Shown piece after piece: positions 23,679-34,365 of a stretch of DNA of 64,000 bases. The translations under genes were made by a program, and so were the position numbers. Position 1 is the first letter of the stretch, and the number at the start of each line of letters is the position of its first letter. The notes below the pieces were generated by a model. The model worked only from the letters and a program-made list of their open reading frames with translations, did not search any database and was not told the origin of the DNA. This stretch comes from Adineta vaga (taxonomy: Eukaryota; Rotifera), in NCBI GenBank assembly GCA_021613535.1, contig CP075497.1, forward strand, positions 10,416,001-10,480,000. Direction: 5' to 3'.

Positions 23679-23976
23679 ATCTGAAAGTGAGAAAGATTTT
23701 ATTTTTCCAATAAATTATTTTATATTAATATATTGTACAGAGTTTTTTGTTTGAAAAACTTTCATCGAAAAGAGAACGAGAGAGACAGACAGACAAAAAA
23801 CAAACGCCATACTGGTTGTAAAAACGAGAGAGAGAGTGAGAGTAAGCGAAAACAAAGTATTGTATAATGATGATATGTACGAAACAGTAGGTTTGAAAAG
23901 AAAAACAAATGAAATTGGTATGGAATAAATGTCGACGAAAAAAATGATAAAACAAACAAATTCTTTGGACGGAAAT

Positions 23977-25087
23977 TTATTTGCAACATGATCCATTATG
24001 TTTCTTATTTTTTTTCTTAGATTTTCCTGATGTTTTCAATCGAATTGCCTGTGACGATGAACTTCCATTTGTCATTTGATGATTTGGCATTGCTTGTGCT
24101 TTTGCTCGAGCTTCTAAACGTTGTTGCAGAGCTAAACGTGTCACTGCATAAAATGCTTCATTAACATTTTTATTATCTTTTGCTGATGTTTCAAAAAATG
24201 TCAAATTCATTTGTCGGGCATATTGTTGAGCATCAGAAGTAGATACTATTTTTTGTGATTGTTCACTATCAGATGATGGATTGTCATCTTTATTTCCTAT
24301 AAGTACTTTAGCTATACTTTCATCACAGTATTTATTTATTTCATCGATCCAACGACGAATACGAGAGAAGGATTCACCATTAGTAACATCATAAACTATT
24401 AAGACACCAGATGCATCACGATAATACTTAAAGAAATACGTGTTAAAAACAATAAAATAGAAGATTAAACTTACAGTTGTCGTTATAACACGAAAACGTT
24501 CTTGACCTGCTGTGTCCCTAAAAAAAAACAAGACAGTTCGAAGTTGAAAAAAAGAAACTAAGTTAATGTATTAAAATAGGACACTTCATTAACGTAATGT
24601 TTTACTAACAAATATCATTTTCTTTATTTCCATACCTGACCTTTCTTTTCATACTTATAATTTCTATAATTCATTACAAACTATTTTCATATTATACCAA
24701 TCCATTATTCTTAGCTATACATTTTTTTCTACGCTCTCTTTTCACATAGATAATCAGTAGTTTTTATTGAACGAAATAAGAAAAGATCTTTCATAGAAGA
24801 CGAAGTCTCTTTTCGATAATAAAGTGTTACGAACCAAATCTGAACTTTACATTGATGATCATCAATCATCAATGTTCGAACTTTGAAATCGACACCAATT
24901 GTTGGAAAAAATGTTTGTTGAAATGTTTCATCAACAAAACGAGTCATTAGACTACTCTAAGATATCAAATACATAAATAAATAACAAAAGAAATTTTAAA
25001 ATGAAAAAAAATAACACGAACTTTTCCGACGCTTGATTCGCCGATGATAAGAATTTTAAAATGAAATACTTCACTTGATCTTGCCAT
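23977..25087 (-). CDS. Rab35-like small GTPase, copy B
   Basis: Four exons: 25087-25022, 24956-24835, 24517-24475, 24426-23977; 226 aa. Seen: P-loop GESSVGKSS split by an intron after GlyLys, effector loop [31 protein letters not shown] shared with copy A, and a long basic tail (KSKKKNKK) ending GSCCK. It is clearly a paralogue of the downstream copy A: both share the intron between IW and DTAGQ and several identical stretches. The effector region and the hypervariable tail differ, so membrane targeting and effectors may have diverged. The 317-nt intron before DTAGQ is long for this window. Confidence 0.85.
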
Positions 25088-25441
25088 GGTAAATCAAAGA
25101 ATAATTTTTAATCTGGACTCATCACAATCTAATATATATTTCTTTGTTTTCCATGTAAAGATAAAAAAAATGGATCTTAGTGATTCATTACATCACTATA
25201 CACTATACACCTATATGCATTATTCATTGAAATAAAATTGAAGATGAGCGACATCTATAAGTTAAAGATGATTTTATTGATTTTTAGAGATTATTTTACA
25301 TTTTTGAGATATTTTTGGAAAAATTATGGGGAATAAATTCGATGAGTAAGATTTTTTGATGGTCAAATATCGAACAAAGAACACCCGGTCATTCAATCGT
25401 TATGTTCATTAAGTCGAAAAATCAATCAAATCGACAAAATC
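25088..25441. other. Divergent promoter region, no gene seen
   Basis: A 354-nt gap between divergently transcribed Rab copy B (minus) and the xQT-array gene (plus). It should hold both promoters; no motif stands out. Confidence 0.45.
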
Positions 25442-28400
25442 ATGGATGAAGTAAAGAAAAAGAGTACTTCAACCGATATGAATGATGAAAATACTCATGA
25501 TCATTTATTTAATCTTAAAGTAATCGATCTATTTAATTAATTTTTTCTGCAAAAAAAAATCATGATTATTTCTATTTTTCTAGCGATTAAAAGATGGGTA
25601 TGTATCTATTGCGGACAAATTAGGTCATAGCAAATTTAAACCTTATCTTCAACGTTTATTTCAATCCGTTGAACTTATGCTTGTGCAAGAAGTTAGTGAA
25701 TTCAAAAAAATTGATGCTAAATACCAGTAAGTTCTTTTTCAAATGGACTTATCTGTTATAGAAACGTGCTTTTTCTTTCAAAATAGAGATATGGTACGTC
25801 AATGTCATATCTATGAGAAAACACTGACAATGCTCAAAGAAGTATGTAAAAATTGAAGTTTTGTAATTCATTATTTTATGATTACATCTTTCTAGAACAA
25901 TTGCTGTGAATTAAGCACATTTAGGTAAGTGATAGATTCATAAAGTAGATCGGAAAGTATCTTTACAACTATATATATATATATATGATAAATCAGTAAC
26001 AAAAAAGAAAAGTCATTCATATCTTTTTTTTTCTCTCTAGTGAATCAAGCAATACATATGCATTAGATGATTTAACTAAAGTTACCCCTTATCTGGCACC
26101 TGATCTTCTTCAATCAACTCTTGGTAACGGAACTAATGGAGGAAGTACATCGATACAATTTCGTTTACCACGTCGACGTTCATCATTATCTAGTCGTCAA
26201 TATGTTTCCACACCACTTGGACCAACACGAACCAGCAAACCAGCAGTTCCTCTTGCTCATTTCGATGATGAAACCTCATTAGTTCTTACCAATAGTCTTG
26301 GTTTTCAACAACAGCCATCTACTGAACCCGAAAAACAATATGTTGACGCTTTTACTGAACCCGATCCAATTCCAGTCATCGAACACAAAGATTTTTCTTG
26401 TCAAATTATTCCACTCTATGTTGATAAAGAGATTGAAACAACACATTTAGTTTTAGAATATCAATCAACACAAACTGAAACAATCTCAACAGAAACAATT
26501 GCATGTCAATTCAATCCATCTTTAAATGATTGTTCAATGCAAACAATTCTCAATGAACAAAAAGATTTTACTTGTCAATTTTTTCCAACTACAATCGATC
26601 AAACAACTGAAACAATCATGACAAATTATCATACACAAATGATTCAAACAGATTTGATTTCTACAAATGATTATTCATGTCAAATCACACCAGAATATAT
26701 TCATCAACAAATTGAAACAATGCCTATTGAAACACAAGATATTGCTTTACAATATTCATTTGATAATGTATAAAGACAACACTCTTTTTCTCATTATTCT
26801 CTACCCATTTCTTTCTTTCTTTCTTTAGGAAGTAGTTTTTGATGATCAACAAATTCAAACTGATCTTATTCTTCATATCGATGTTTCAACTCAATATGAT
26901 CCTGAAATTGATCAACCTACCACAACAATCCTTCCAATTATATTTAGTGAAGAATTACCTATATCAAATGAAATTGAAATTCTCATTGCCAATCAAGATG
27001 TTCAAACTGATGACAAAATCCTTATCAATCAAGAATGTCAAACAATGACAAGTACATTCATTCATTCGGATGAATATACACAAACTCCACATGTTTATTT
27101 CAATGATTGTGCATCACAATCAACTATTCACACATACGATAATCGAAATATTCAAACAGAACCCGATTCAACTTTATATTCATCATCACTGTTTATTGTT
27201 CCAACATCAACTATACAAACATCATGTTCATCAACTGTTTTGATTATGCCAAAAGAAGTTAATACATCTCCTATTGTTCGAGATCAAGAAATTCAATGTG
27301 ATCTTGATCCTACTGAAACAATTATTCCAATTGAAATTGAACATTCAATACAAACTATCGATCGAAGAAGTCTTATTCAACATCAAATGGACGAGAAAGA
27401 AAAACAAATGAATAGAATTATTGGTAGGATTTCTAAGAAAAACTTACTGAAGAAGAAATACGTCTAGAGTTTAATTTTAAATGAGTCGCAACAGAATATA
27501 TCCTTTGACTACGCCTACAGTAAAATATGATTAGAAATTACAGAGAGGTAGCTTTCTAGAATTACATATAGATTCGAACTAATCTGCCTTTTTTCATAAT
27601 ATAAGAAGAAAATGAATGAAATTCGGTTTTGTATTATTTCCGACCAAATCTTCTAATGATATAGACAAGATGATAAATGATCCTTTCAAATTACTTGATG
27701 TATTTCCTCAATAATAGATGCAGTTATTAGTAACATGAATTCGACTTAATGAATAAACTGTAATCTTATGATAATGTCTTTCCTTTCAGTTACATATTGG
27801 ATCATTAAATGAAATAATAGTCATATTTCGAGATTTTTGACTACGAAATAAGATCTATTTTTCTTTCAATGAATATTAATGTTTTTTTATTTCCCATTGG
27901 AAATACCGCGTACTCACTTATAATTCATTTATTATTTCCGACTCTTTTCTTTTGAATTGCTTGAACATAAAGATAATTTCTAATTAGTTAGCAAAACTTC
28001 CATCGTACTTCATTATTTTGAAGTTTTTCTTTTTGATGTTTTATAAAAGAAAAGTATAATCTTCAAGAGAAAGAACCTGCCTGCATGTTATTCATCCGTA
28101 CCCAGATAATAATTTCTTCCATAATGAAACAAGCGTAAAGGAAACTTTTATCCATCTTAGTTATTTAAGTAGATAGAGAGATGCTTCAGTTGAATAGAAA
28201 GAATTAATAGATTAAAAGAAGCTATAAGTATTTCTTTTTTTAGAGGAATATGCGATGCTTTATGGTGAATATGAAACGGAGCGACGTCGTAATATGGATT
28301 TAACAGAAGCGCGTGATCGTTTAGCGGATCATATCAAAGTTCTTTCGGATGAATTGGGTGATCGTGAGGTATGAACACATTTTAACTTTGATGAATTAAC

Positions 28401-28619
28401 ATTTTTTTTCTGATAAATTTTTAGATCAATCAAGAAAAATTGCTAATTAAAAGTTGTCAACAGAATAAATTAATTAATTACATGTTACCACAAATTGATT
28501 GTTCTCCGATGTTGAAAAAAGTGAGAAAAATTCATATTGATTTTCAGAAAATATTTCTTTCGTTTTAGAAACACAATTCGGCCAGTAGTTTTCGTCGACT
28601 TTTACCCAAATTCAAATGA
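25442..28619 (+). CDS. Orphan protein with an array of xQT (LC8-like) motifs and coiled coil
   Basis: Nine exons: 25442-25519, 25584-25726, 25787-25841, 25896-25924, 26041-26767, 26829-27423, 28244-28368, 28425-28520, 28569-28619; 632 aa. The frame is preserved at every joint. N-terminal helical region to about residue 90, then an Arg/Ser basic patch (LPRRRSSLSSRQ). A disordered Ile/Thr/Gln/Glu-rich region of about 280 residues (246-520) follows. It holds about ten xQT motifs, among them STQTE, SMQTI, MIQTD, QIQTD, DVQTD, ECQTM, YTQTP, NIQTE, TIQTS and SIQTI. It ends in a charged coiled coil (EKEKQMNR, then YETERRRNMDL). TQT/IQTD resembles the LC8 (DYNLL) binding motif; known LC8 hubs carry such arrays. 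No family was recognised. If the 820-nt intron is wrong, the protein would stop at about 27467. Confidence 0.72.
27424..28243 (+). other. Unusually long intron (820 nt)
   Basis: GT at 27424 and TTTTTTAG ending at 28243. Joining across it keeps the frame and continues a coiled coil, but it is over ten times the typical intron here. No gene, RNA or repeat was recognised inside. Confidence 0.5.
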
Positions 28620-30381
28620 ATATTAATCATGTATAAAAAATAAAAATATTTTTTTTTGTCTCTTTCTTATTCTCACTCATTCATTTTTCTTGTTTGCTGG
28701 ATCTTTGATATAAATTTAATAAAACAAAACGATATATTATGTCACTAAATTCAATACTCTTGAGATACAGATATTCATAACATTTTCTCCGATTAGAATA
28801 ATGAAAATAAAGTATAGATTATGACTGTTGATCTTGTTTTGCACAAAATAGATACGTGTAGAATTCTAATCGCTGTATATTTAATAAGTAGATTAAAGGA
28901 GAAAAGAATTCTTTCCTCCTCTTCTTCTTCTTCTTCTTCTTCTTTCTTCTTCTTTACTTCTCTAGAAGTAGAAAAACAAGTTTTGTCAAAGAATACTATT
29001 TCTTTTTATTCACATTTTCCGTTGAAATAAGAGAAGACTATACTTATAGATAGAAACGGTCTTCATATTTAACTCAAATAGTTATCTGTTTGCTAAAAGA
29101 CGTCTTTCTCGCTTAAAATGAATATTTACTTCCTGACAAATCAGCCACTCTCTCCAGTCAGACAATTCAATGTAATATTATTGAAGAAGAAAAATATCTA
29201 TTCATCAGTTTATTATTTATTCAAAAAGGAAGTCTTTTTGTAGAAATCTAATATATAATTCAGGTAATCTTAATATTTAAATTACAAAAAAGGTTCAAGG
29301 AAGAGACGGTAGAAATCCATGTCGAATTCCCTAAAGAATCAAATTACGTGCGCAATATCAAATCTACTTAGCCGTAGGAGATCATTCATGTAAAATTAGT
29401 AAATAGAAGTCGTTTTCAGTCTAATACGTCTTGATTAAGTTTATTCATTCTATTTGTCAAGATCTGGCTTTGCTTTTCAATTCTAATACATAATAGAAGT
29501 TGTTTTTTTCTCGCTAGAGAGTAGAAAAAAAGAAATTACTACTTTTTTTTTGTATTTTGACAATACATTGTAATGACGTACTCGGATGTAGAAACAATTT
29601 TTTTTCTCTCTAGTTATGTATACACCTTTATTAAATTCGCTTCAGTATGCAAATATTCTATGCTTCAGAGGAAATTTTGTTCCATTTGGTAATGAAGTTA
29701 TTATTAAGTTGAATTACTTGTTTTTCACTAAGATTATATATTGAGTGTTAACAACAGTTGTTTTCTTTTGATGAAATGTATTCTACTATGTCAGTCGAAA
29801 CATTTGTTCATTTATGTTATTTCATTATTTTTATTGATTACACACTTCCGTTGTTATAGAAAGATAAGAATCTTTTTTCTATAGACTTTTAATTCATATG
29901 TATATTTACATATATAGAAATGTGTAGTATTCTTATGGAAATTCATCAAAAATATTATATGCTAAACTACTTACGCACATGATTTCTATTTTTACCTCTT
30001 TGATGTGTATCGTTTGATAAATTCTTTTTTTTTAACCAGATTAATTCTATGCAATCAAATAATAATGTTTTTCTTTTTGTTCGACTCGTGCTAATTTTCA
30101 ACAGGAAGTGAGTTAGAAAAATCTAACATGTATTTTAGATATGCTTTAATGAACAGTAACTATAGTCGTTTCATTAGGACGGGAAGTTCTTTTTCTTCAT
30201 CGTAAAGATTTGTTTGAAAATGTACTTGTATGGGTTCGTAATGGATTCGATTAATTGTTCGCTTTTGTTCGAGTATTCTCTTTCACTATTCAGATAAATG
30301 AAGTTGAATAACAAATCAATAATGTTTCTTTGTTGCTGTTTTCTTTTTATATAGAAATTTCATTGACATAAACACGTACAA
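28620..30381. other. Intergenic, no gene seen
   Basis: AT-rich spacer of 1.8 kb. Apart from a TTC microsatellite near 28911-28956, nothing recognised. Confidence 0.5.
28911..28956. repeat. (TTC)n microsatellite
   Basis: Imperfect run of TTC/CTT triplets in intergenic DNA. Confidence 0.85.
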
Positions 30382-31770
30382 ATGTTATTACATGATTCAT
30401 ATTTTCATTATTCAAATCGATCAATTAATAATTCACATACTGAAACAATAATCGTCTCTTATTCACCATTATTTCATTCAACATTTACATTAATTATAAG
30501 TATTTTTGGTCTATTGATAAATCTAATTTGTTGGATAAAAATAGTTTTAATTCTTTCTCAATATCAACAACGAAAATTAAGGAAAAGTCAAGAACAATCT
30601 CAAGACTCGAGACATGTTTTATCGCATAAAAAATATCGTTTTCTATTAATATTAACAACTAATGATTTTCTTCTATGTTTATCATCGATAATTAGTTGTT
30701 TGGATGAAAAATATTTCTATCAATCATTTCTTGGTCGTCATCATCTATGTGCTGTTCATATTTTTATGTGGAAATTTACACTTCATTTTATTCCTTTATT
30801 AACTATTGCTGTTCTTTGTCGATATCATTATTTAATCAATAAAACATTTCAAATTCAAAGAATTAATTTATCGACATTCAAACAATTATTATGTAGTGAT
30901 TTAAATATATTAATTGCATTTGTTTTAGCTGTTGCTTGGTCTATTGATGGTATATGGTTATGGGGTGTTGCGGATATAAAAGATTATTTTAAACCACCAT
31001 CATCATCGACATCAGTGATAGAATCTATTCCGAAAAATCAAACAGTGATAAATGATTATTATTTCAATGAAAGTTTGGAATACGTAAATCGAACATTACG
31101 AAAAGAATTCGAAGAAAATGATAATCGATTTCAAATGTTTTTATCCGAACAAAATACCATATGTTATTTTTTAACAAATTCAAATTATGAATTCTCTGTT
31201 CGATTAATACATTTGATTGAGGCTGATTTTTTCTTATTATTTATTTTACATTTAATTGGTCTTTGTCTTGAAATAACTTTACTTATTCGTTTATGTTGTT
31301 GTATTATAATGAGAAAAGTTACATCGGCATTTAATCACGAACGACAATTATGTCTTTATATTCTCTATATATTCATTTTAATGACATTAACATCGTTACC
31401 ATTCTATTTTTATCGTATAGGGGGTATTATTTTTGATACACAAGCAAATACAGGATCAAATGATTTTAATATTGGTCGAACATTTTCTCAAATACTTCTC
31501 ATTGGAATTTGTTTTAAACCTTTATTAATATTTATTTTATTTTTTCCACCACCAATCATCTTTTATTTGAAATGTTATTGTAAATGTTATTCACCAACAA
31601 CTAATGATTCATTAGATCATAATGAAGAAATCGTCTCATTCATGGATACGAAACAACAACAGCAGCAGCAACTCTCATCAGTAGAATATCATCAATATTT
31701 GCTATTACGACAATCGTCACGAGATGAAAAGTTTCATCCAAAATCTCGAACAGATTCGAATCCTGTTTGA
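30382..31770 (+). CDS. Orphan 7TM receptor with long extracellular loop 2
   Basis: Intronless, 462 aa. Seen: an N-terminus with N-glycosylation sites (NRS, NNS), TM1 at about 32-58, a basic first inner loop, TM2 at 86-106, Cys before TM3, and CRYHYLI in the DRY position after TM3. The second extracellular loop is about 85 residues with NQT, NES and NRT glycosylation sites and a Cys. TM5 to TM7 follow, then a cytoplasmic tail with a Cys-rich membrane-proximal part (possible palmitoylation) and a poly-Gln run. There is no NPxxY. It fits a divergent class A-like GPCR. It is not closely similar to the 7TM gene at 20988-21893. The ligand is unknown. Confidence 0.68.
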   Translation: MLLHDSYFHYSNRSINNSHTETIIVSYSPLFHSTFTLIISIFGLLINLICWIKIVLILSQYQQRKLRKSQEQSQDSRHVLSHKKYRFLLILTTNDFLLCLSSIISCLDEKYFYQSFLGRHHLCAVHIFMWKFTLHFIPLLTIAVLCRYHYLINKTFQIQRINLSTFKQLLCSDLNILIAFVLAVAWSIDGIWLWGVADIKDYFKPPSSSTSVIESIPKNQTVINDYYFNESLEYVNRTLRKEFEENDNRFQMFLSEQNTICYFLTNSNYEFSVRLIHLIEADFFLLFILHLIGLCLEITLLIRLCCCIIMRKVTSAFNHERQLCLYILYIFILMTLTSLPFYFYRIGGIIFDTQANTGSNDFNIGRTFSQILLIGICFKPLLIFILFFPPPIIFYLKCYCKCYSPTTNDSLDHNEEIVSFMDTKQQQQQQLSSVEYHQYLLLRQSSRDEKFHPKSRTDSNPV

Positions 31771-31926
31771 TTCAAGAACAATCGTATCTATATGAATAAA
31801 TATAGGATAGTGTTTAGAATTTTCTATTTTATTTCAATTAAAAAAAAAGAAAAGAAAGAAAGAGATCTGTATTACAATTATTTTTTAAATTTTATCAGTT
31901 CATAATAATGTGAAAGTTATTTTTGC

Positions 31927-33559
31927 TTAAGGTTTATCGAATTTTGATTTGGAAGCAGAAGTTTTGTGTTTACGTTCAGTTGGTTCATCTTCATTTGCAT
32001 CAACTGGTTCTGTTTCATAATCTATTTTGTCTGTTTTGCTGAATTCGGTTGTAGATTTCATTGGAAGTTCGACTTCAGTTTCTTTTTTTGTACATTTACG
32101 ATCGATTAAAATTTCACCAGGAAGACATTTTTCAACTTTTGGAAGAAGAATACTGGGGGTTGATGAGCCAACACGTAGACGACAAAGACCATTTGAGTAA
32201 TATTCAGTATCTTCTGGACATACATTATCTGGCAATAAAGCTACTAATTTACCTTGATCATAATTTTTGTCAATTTTTTTTCCTTCTAAGTTGTCAGATT
32301 CATCATCCATGGGTTTTTCTTCCAAAGGTTCTTTGGATTTGATGTATACACATTTCTTTCCATACAATTCCATACCAAGTGGGCACTTACCATCTTTTCG
32401 GAGAAGATTTTTTAAATCGTAGGCAACTGTTGTTGAGCTGCGGTCTGCTTCATCTACGCATGAACCTTGTTCATCAGCTTTTGTTCCTGGTGGACAACCT
32501 TTTGGAAGATCGGTCTCATTTGTTTTTTCACCTGCATGATCTGATGATTCATTTTCATGTTCTTCTGATTTATCAGTACGATTTAATGATTTATTTTTAT
32601 GTTTTACTGATTGACTTGTATGGTCTAATGGTTCATTATCTTGCTCTTCTGATTCACCAGTACGGTGCGTTGGTTTCTTTTCATGTTCCACGGGTTCACT
32701 TGTATGATCTAATGGTTCATTATCATGTTCTTCTGGTTTATCTGTATGCTCTAATGGTTCTTCGTCAAGCCCCTTTGGTTCAGTTGTATGGTTTAATGGT
32801 TCATTGTCATGTTGTACCGGTTCACTTGTATGATCTAATGGTTCATTGTCATGTTCTTCTGGTTTATCAGTATGAGCTAATGGTTCTTCATCATGTTTCT
32901 TTGGTTCATTGTCATGTTGCATTGGTTCAGTTGTATGATCTAATGGTTCATTGTCATGTTCTTCTGGTTTATCGGTATGAGCTAATGGTTCTTCATCAAG
33001 TTTCTTTGGCTCAGTTGTATGGTCCAATGGTTCATTGTCATGTTGCATTGGTTCACTTGTATGATCGAATAGTTCATTACCATGTTCTTCTGGTTTATCG
33101 GTATGAGCTAATGGTTCTGTTTCGTGTTCGGCAGGTGTTTTATCAAACTGTTTTGGTTCAGTAGTTGTTAATTGATCTTCGGACACAATATCTTTACAGA
33201 GACCATGTTTACCATGGACTTGACCTTTGGGACATCCACCAACTTCATTGAGTTTTTCGTCATTTTTGGTTAAAACTATATTTGGAAGAGTAATGTCTTG
33301 AAGTCGGGATGGAGTTGATTCCGTTTCCGAATTTAGTGTTGTAAACGCAATTGGTTGACATTGACCTTCAACTAATTCAAATCCTTCCAAGCAAGAAAGC
33401 ACTGTAGTTACATCATTGATTGGTACTGTATGAAAAGAAAAAAAAATAATGATATATATCTTTATTTTATTTAAATATAGAAGACTTACATCCATTTGTT
33501 GAATGTTGACTGATAAAGACAATCAATAAAGCTGATGCAATTAAAAATGTAAGTTTCAT
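31927..33559 (-). CDS. Secreted acidic repeat protein with C-x10/11-C modules
   Basis: Exons 33559-33490 and 33425-31927; 522 aa. Exon 1 is almost exactly a signal peptide. Then come two short Cys modules (CLEGFELVEGQC, CPKGQVHGKHGLC). The central region of about 200 residues is built of 14-residue units around EPLDHTxEPxxHDN. Four more Cys modules follow (CPPG, CPLG, CPED, CLPG types), then an acidic/basic tail. Each module has two cysteines 10-11 residues apart. The protein is very rich in Glu, Asp, His, Thr and Pro, so it is probably disordered and metal- or calcium-binding (inference). No family was recognised. The long open frame on the opposite strand is a by-product of the repeat. Confidence 0.75.
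32530..33118 (-). repeat. Coding tandem repeat, 42-bp unit (often paired as 84 bp)
   Basis: About fourteen 42-bp units. Neighbouring units alternate between HTDKPEEHDN-type and HTxEPxxHDN-type, giving an 84-bp higher-order period. The outer units at the 3' coding end are degenerate. Confidence 0.85.
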
Positions 33560-34365
33560 GTCTTTTACTATACTGATAGGAAAGGATATATGGTAAAGAT
33601 ATAATCGAAAGACTATGATAGTGTTTAAACATTCAGCCTATAGTTTATATAGTTCGATGATAAACAAAGAAAACAAAGTAGACTAATTCTAGTCAGAATG
33701 ACACGCCGATTATCTAGATGATAATGACCAAAGACAGAAAAAGAGAGAGAATATCATATATCGTAATCATCTCGTATCCGTCAGCCGTCACTATCAGTTA
33801 ATATACTTCTTTGTATTCATATAAAATGATCATATTGCACTCTACTTACTGAAAAAAATCCCAAAAAGACAAAAAGAAAACTTTCTACATATGCTTTTCA
33901 TCGTTTATATTAGAAAAAAAAGAATCCTAAAAATTACGACAGTCGACAAGTTCAATTGATAAGAACGACATCTGTTGTTTGTTAACTATTTTACATAATT
34001 GGACGTGTTCTTTGTCTTATCCAAAAAAATTCATAATCATTTCTGTTTCTGCCATTTTTTTTTGATATTCTCAAGATTTGAACGTGTTATTGTTGTTTTC
34101 TTGACAAAATACTAAAAATTTATAGAGATAAGATTTATCGAAAGATAACATGAAGTATATAACCAGACTTTTTGTGAATGTAAAAGAAAAGGAATATCAT
34201 ATATGGTTGACATTAAGTAAAACAGAATGATAACCGACGTACCTACTAAACTAGAAACGAATTCTCTAATGGATAACGGGTGATGTGTTGTATTATAAAA
34301 TTGCATATTTTCTCATAAATATTATTTCAATTTCATAGATCTGTTAGTCCTAAATCCAACCAATT
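33560..34365. other. Divergent promoter region, no gene seen
   Basis: AT-rich gap between the minus-strand repeat protein and the plus-strand ABCG2-like gene. No element recognised. Confidence 0.5.

Noticed and set aside
27560-27600. tRNA B-box-like sequence (GATTCGAAC on plus, read as GTTCGAATC on minus)
   Set aside because: No A-box, acceptor stem or cloverleaf could be drawn around it.
20988-31770. The two 7TM receptors as recent duplicates
   Set aside because: They share topology but no clear stretch of identical sequence, and the second is much longer with a different loop 2.
32530-33118. Regularly spaced repeats resembling a CRISPR array
   Set aside because: Units are contiguous with no unique spacers and they encode an in-frame protein repeat in a eukaryotic gene.
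32379-33164. 261-codon open frame on the plus strand
   Set aside because: It is antisense to the 42-bp coding repeat; the repeat period is a multiple of three, so a stop-free frame repeats itself. Composition (Leu/His/Val runs) is not protein-like.
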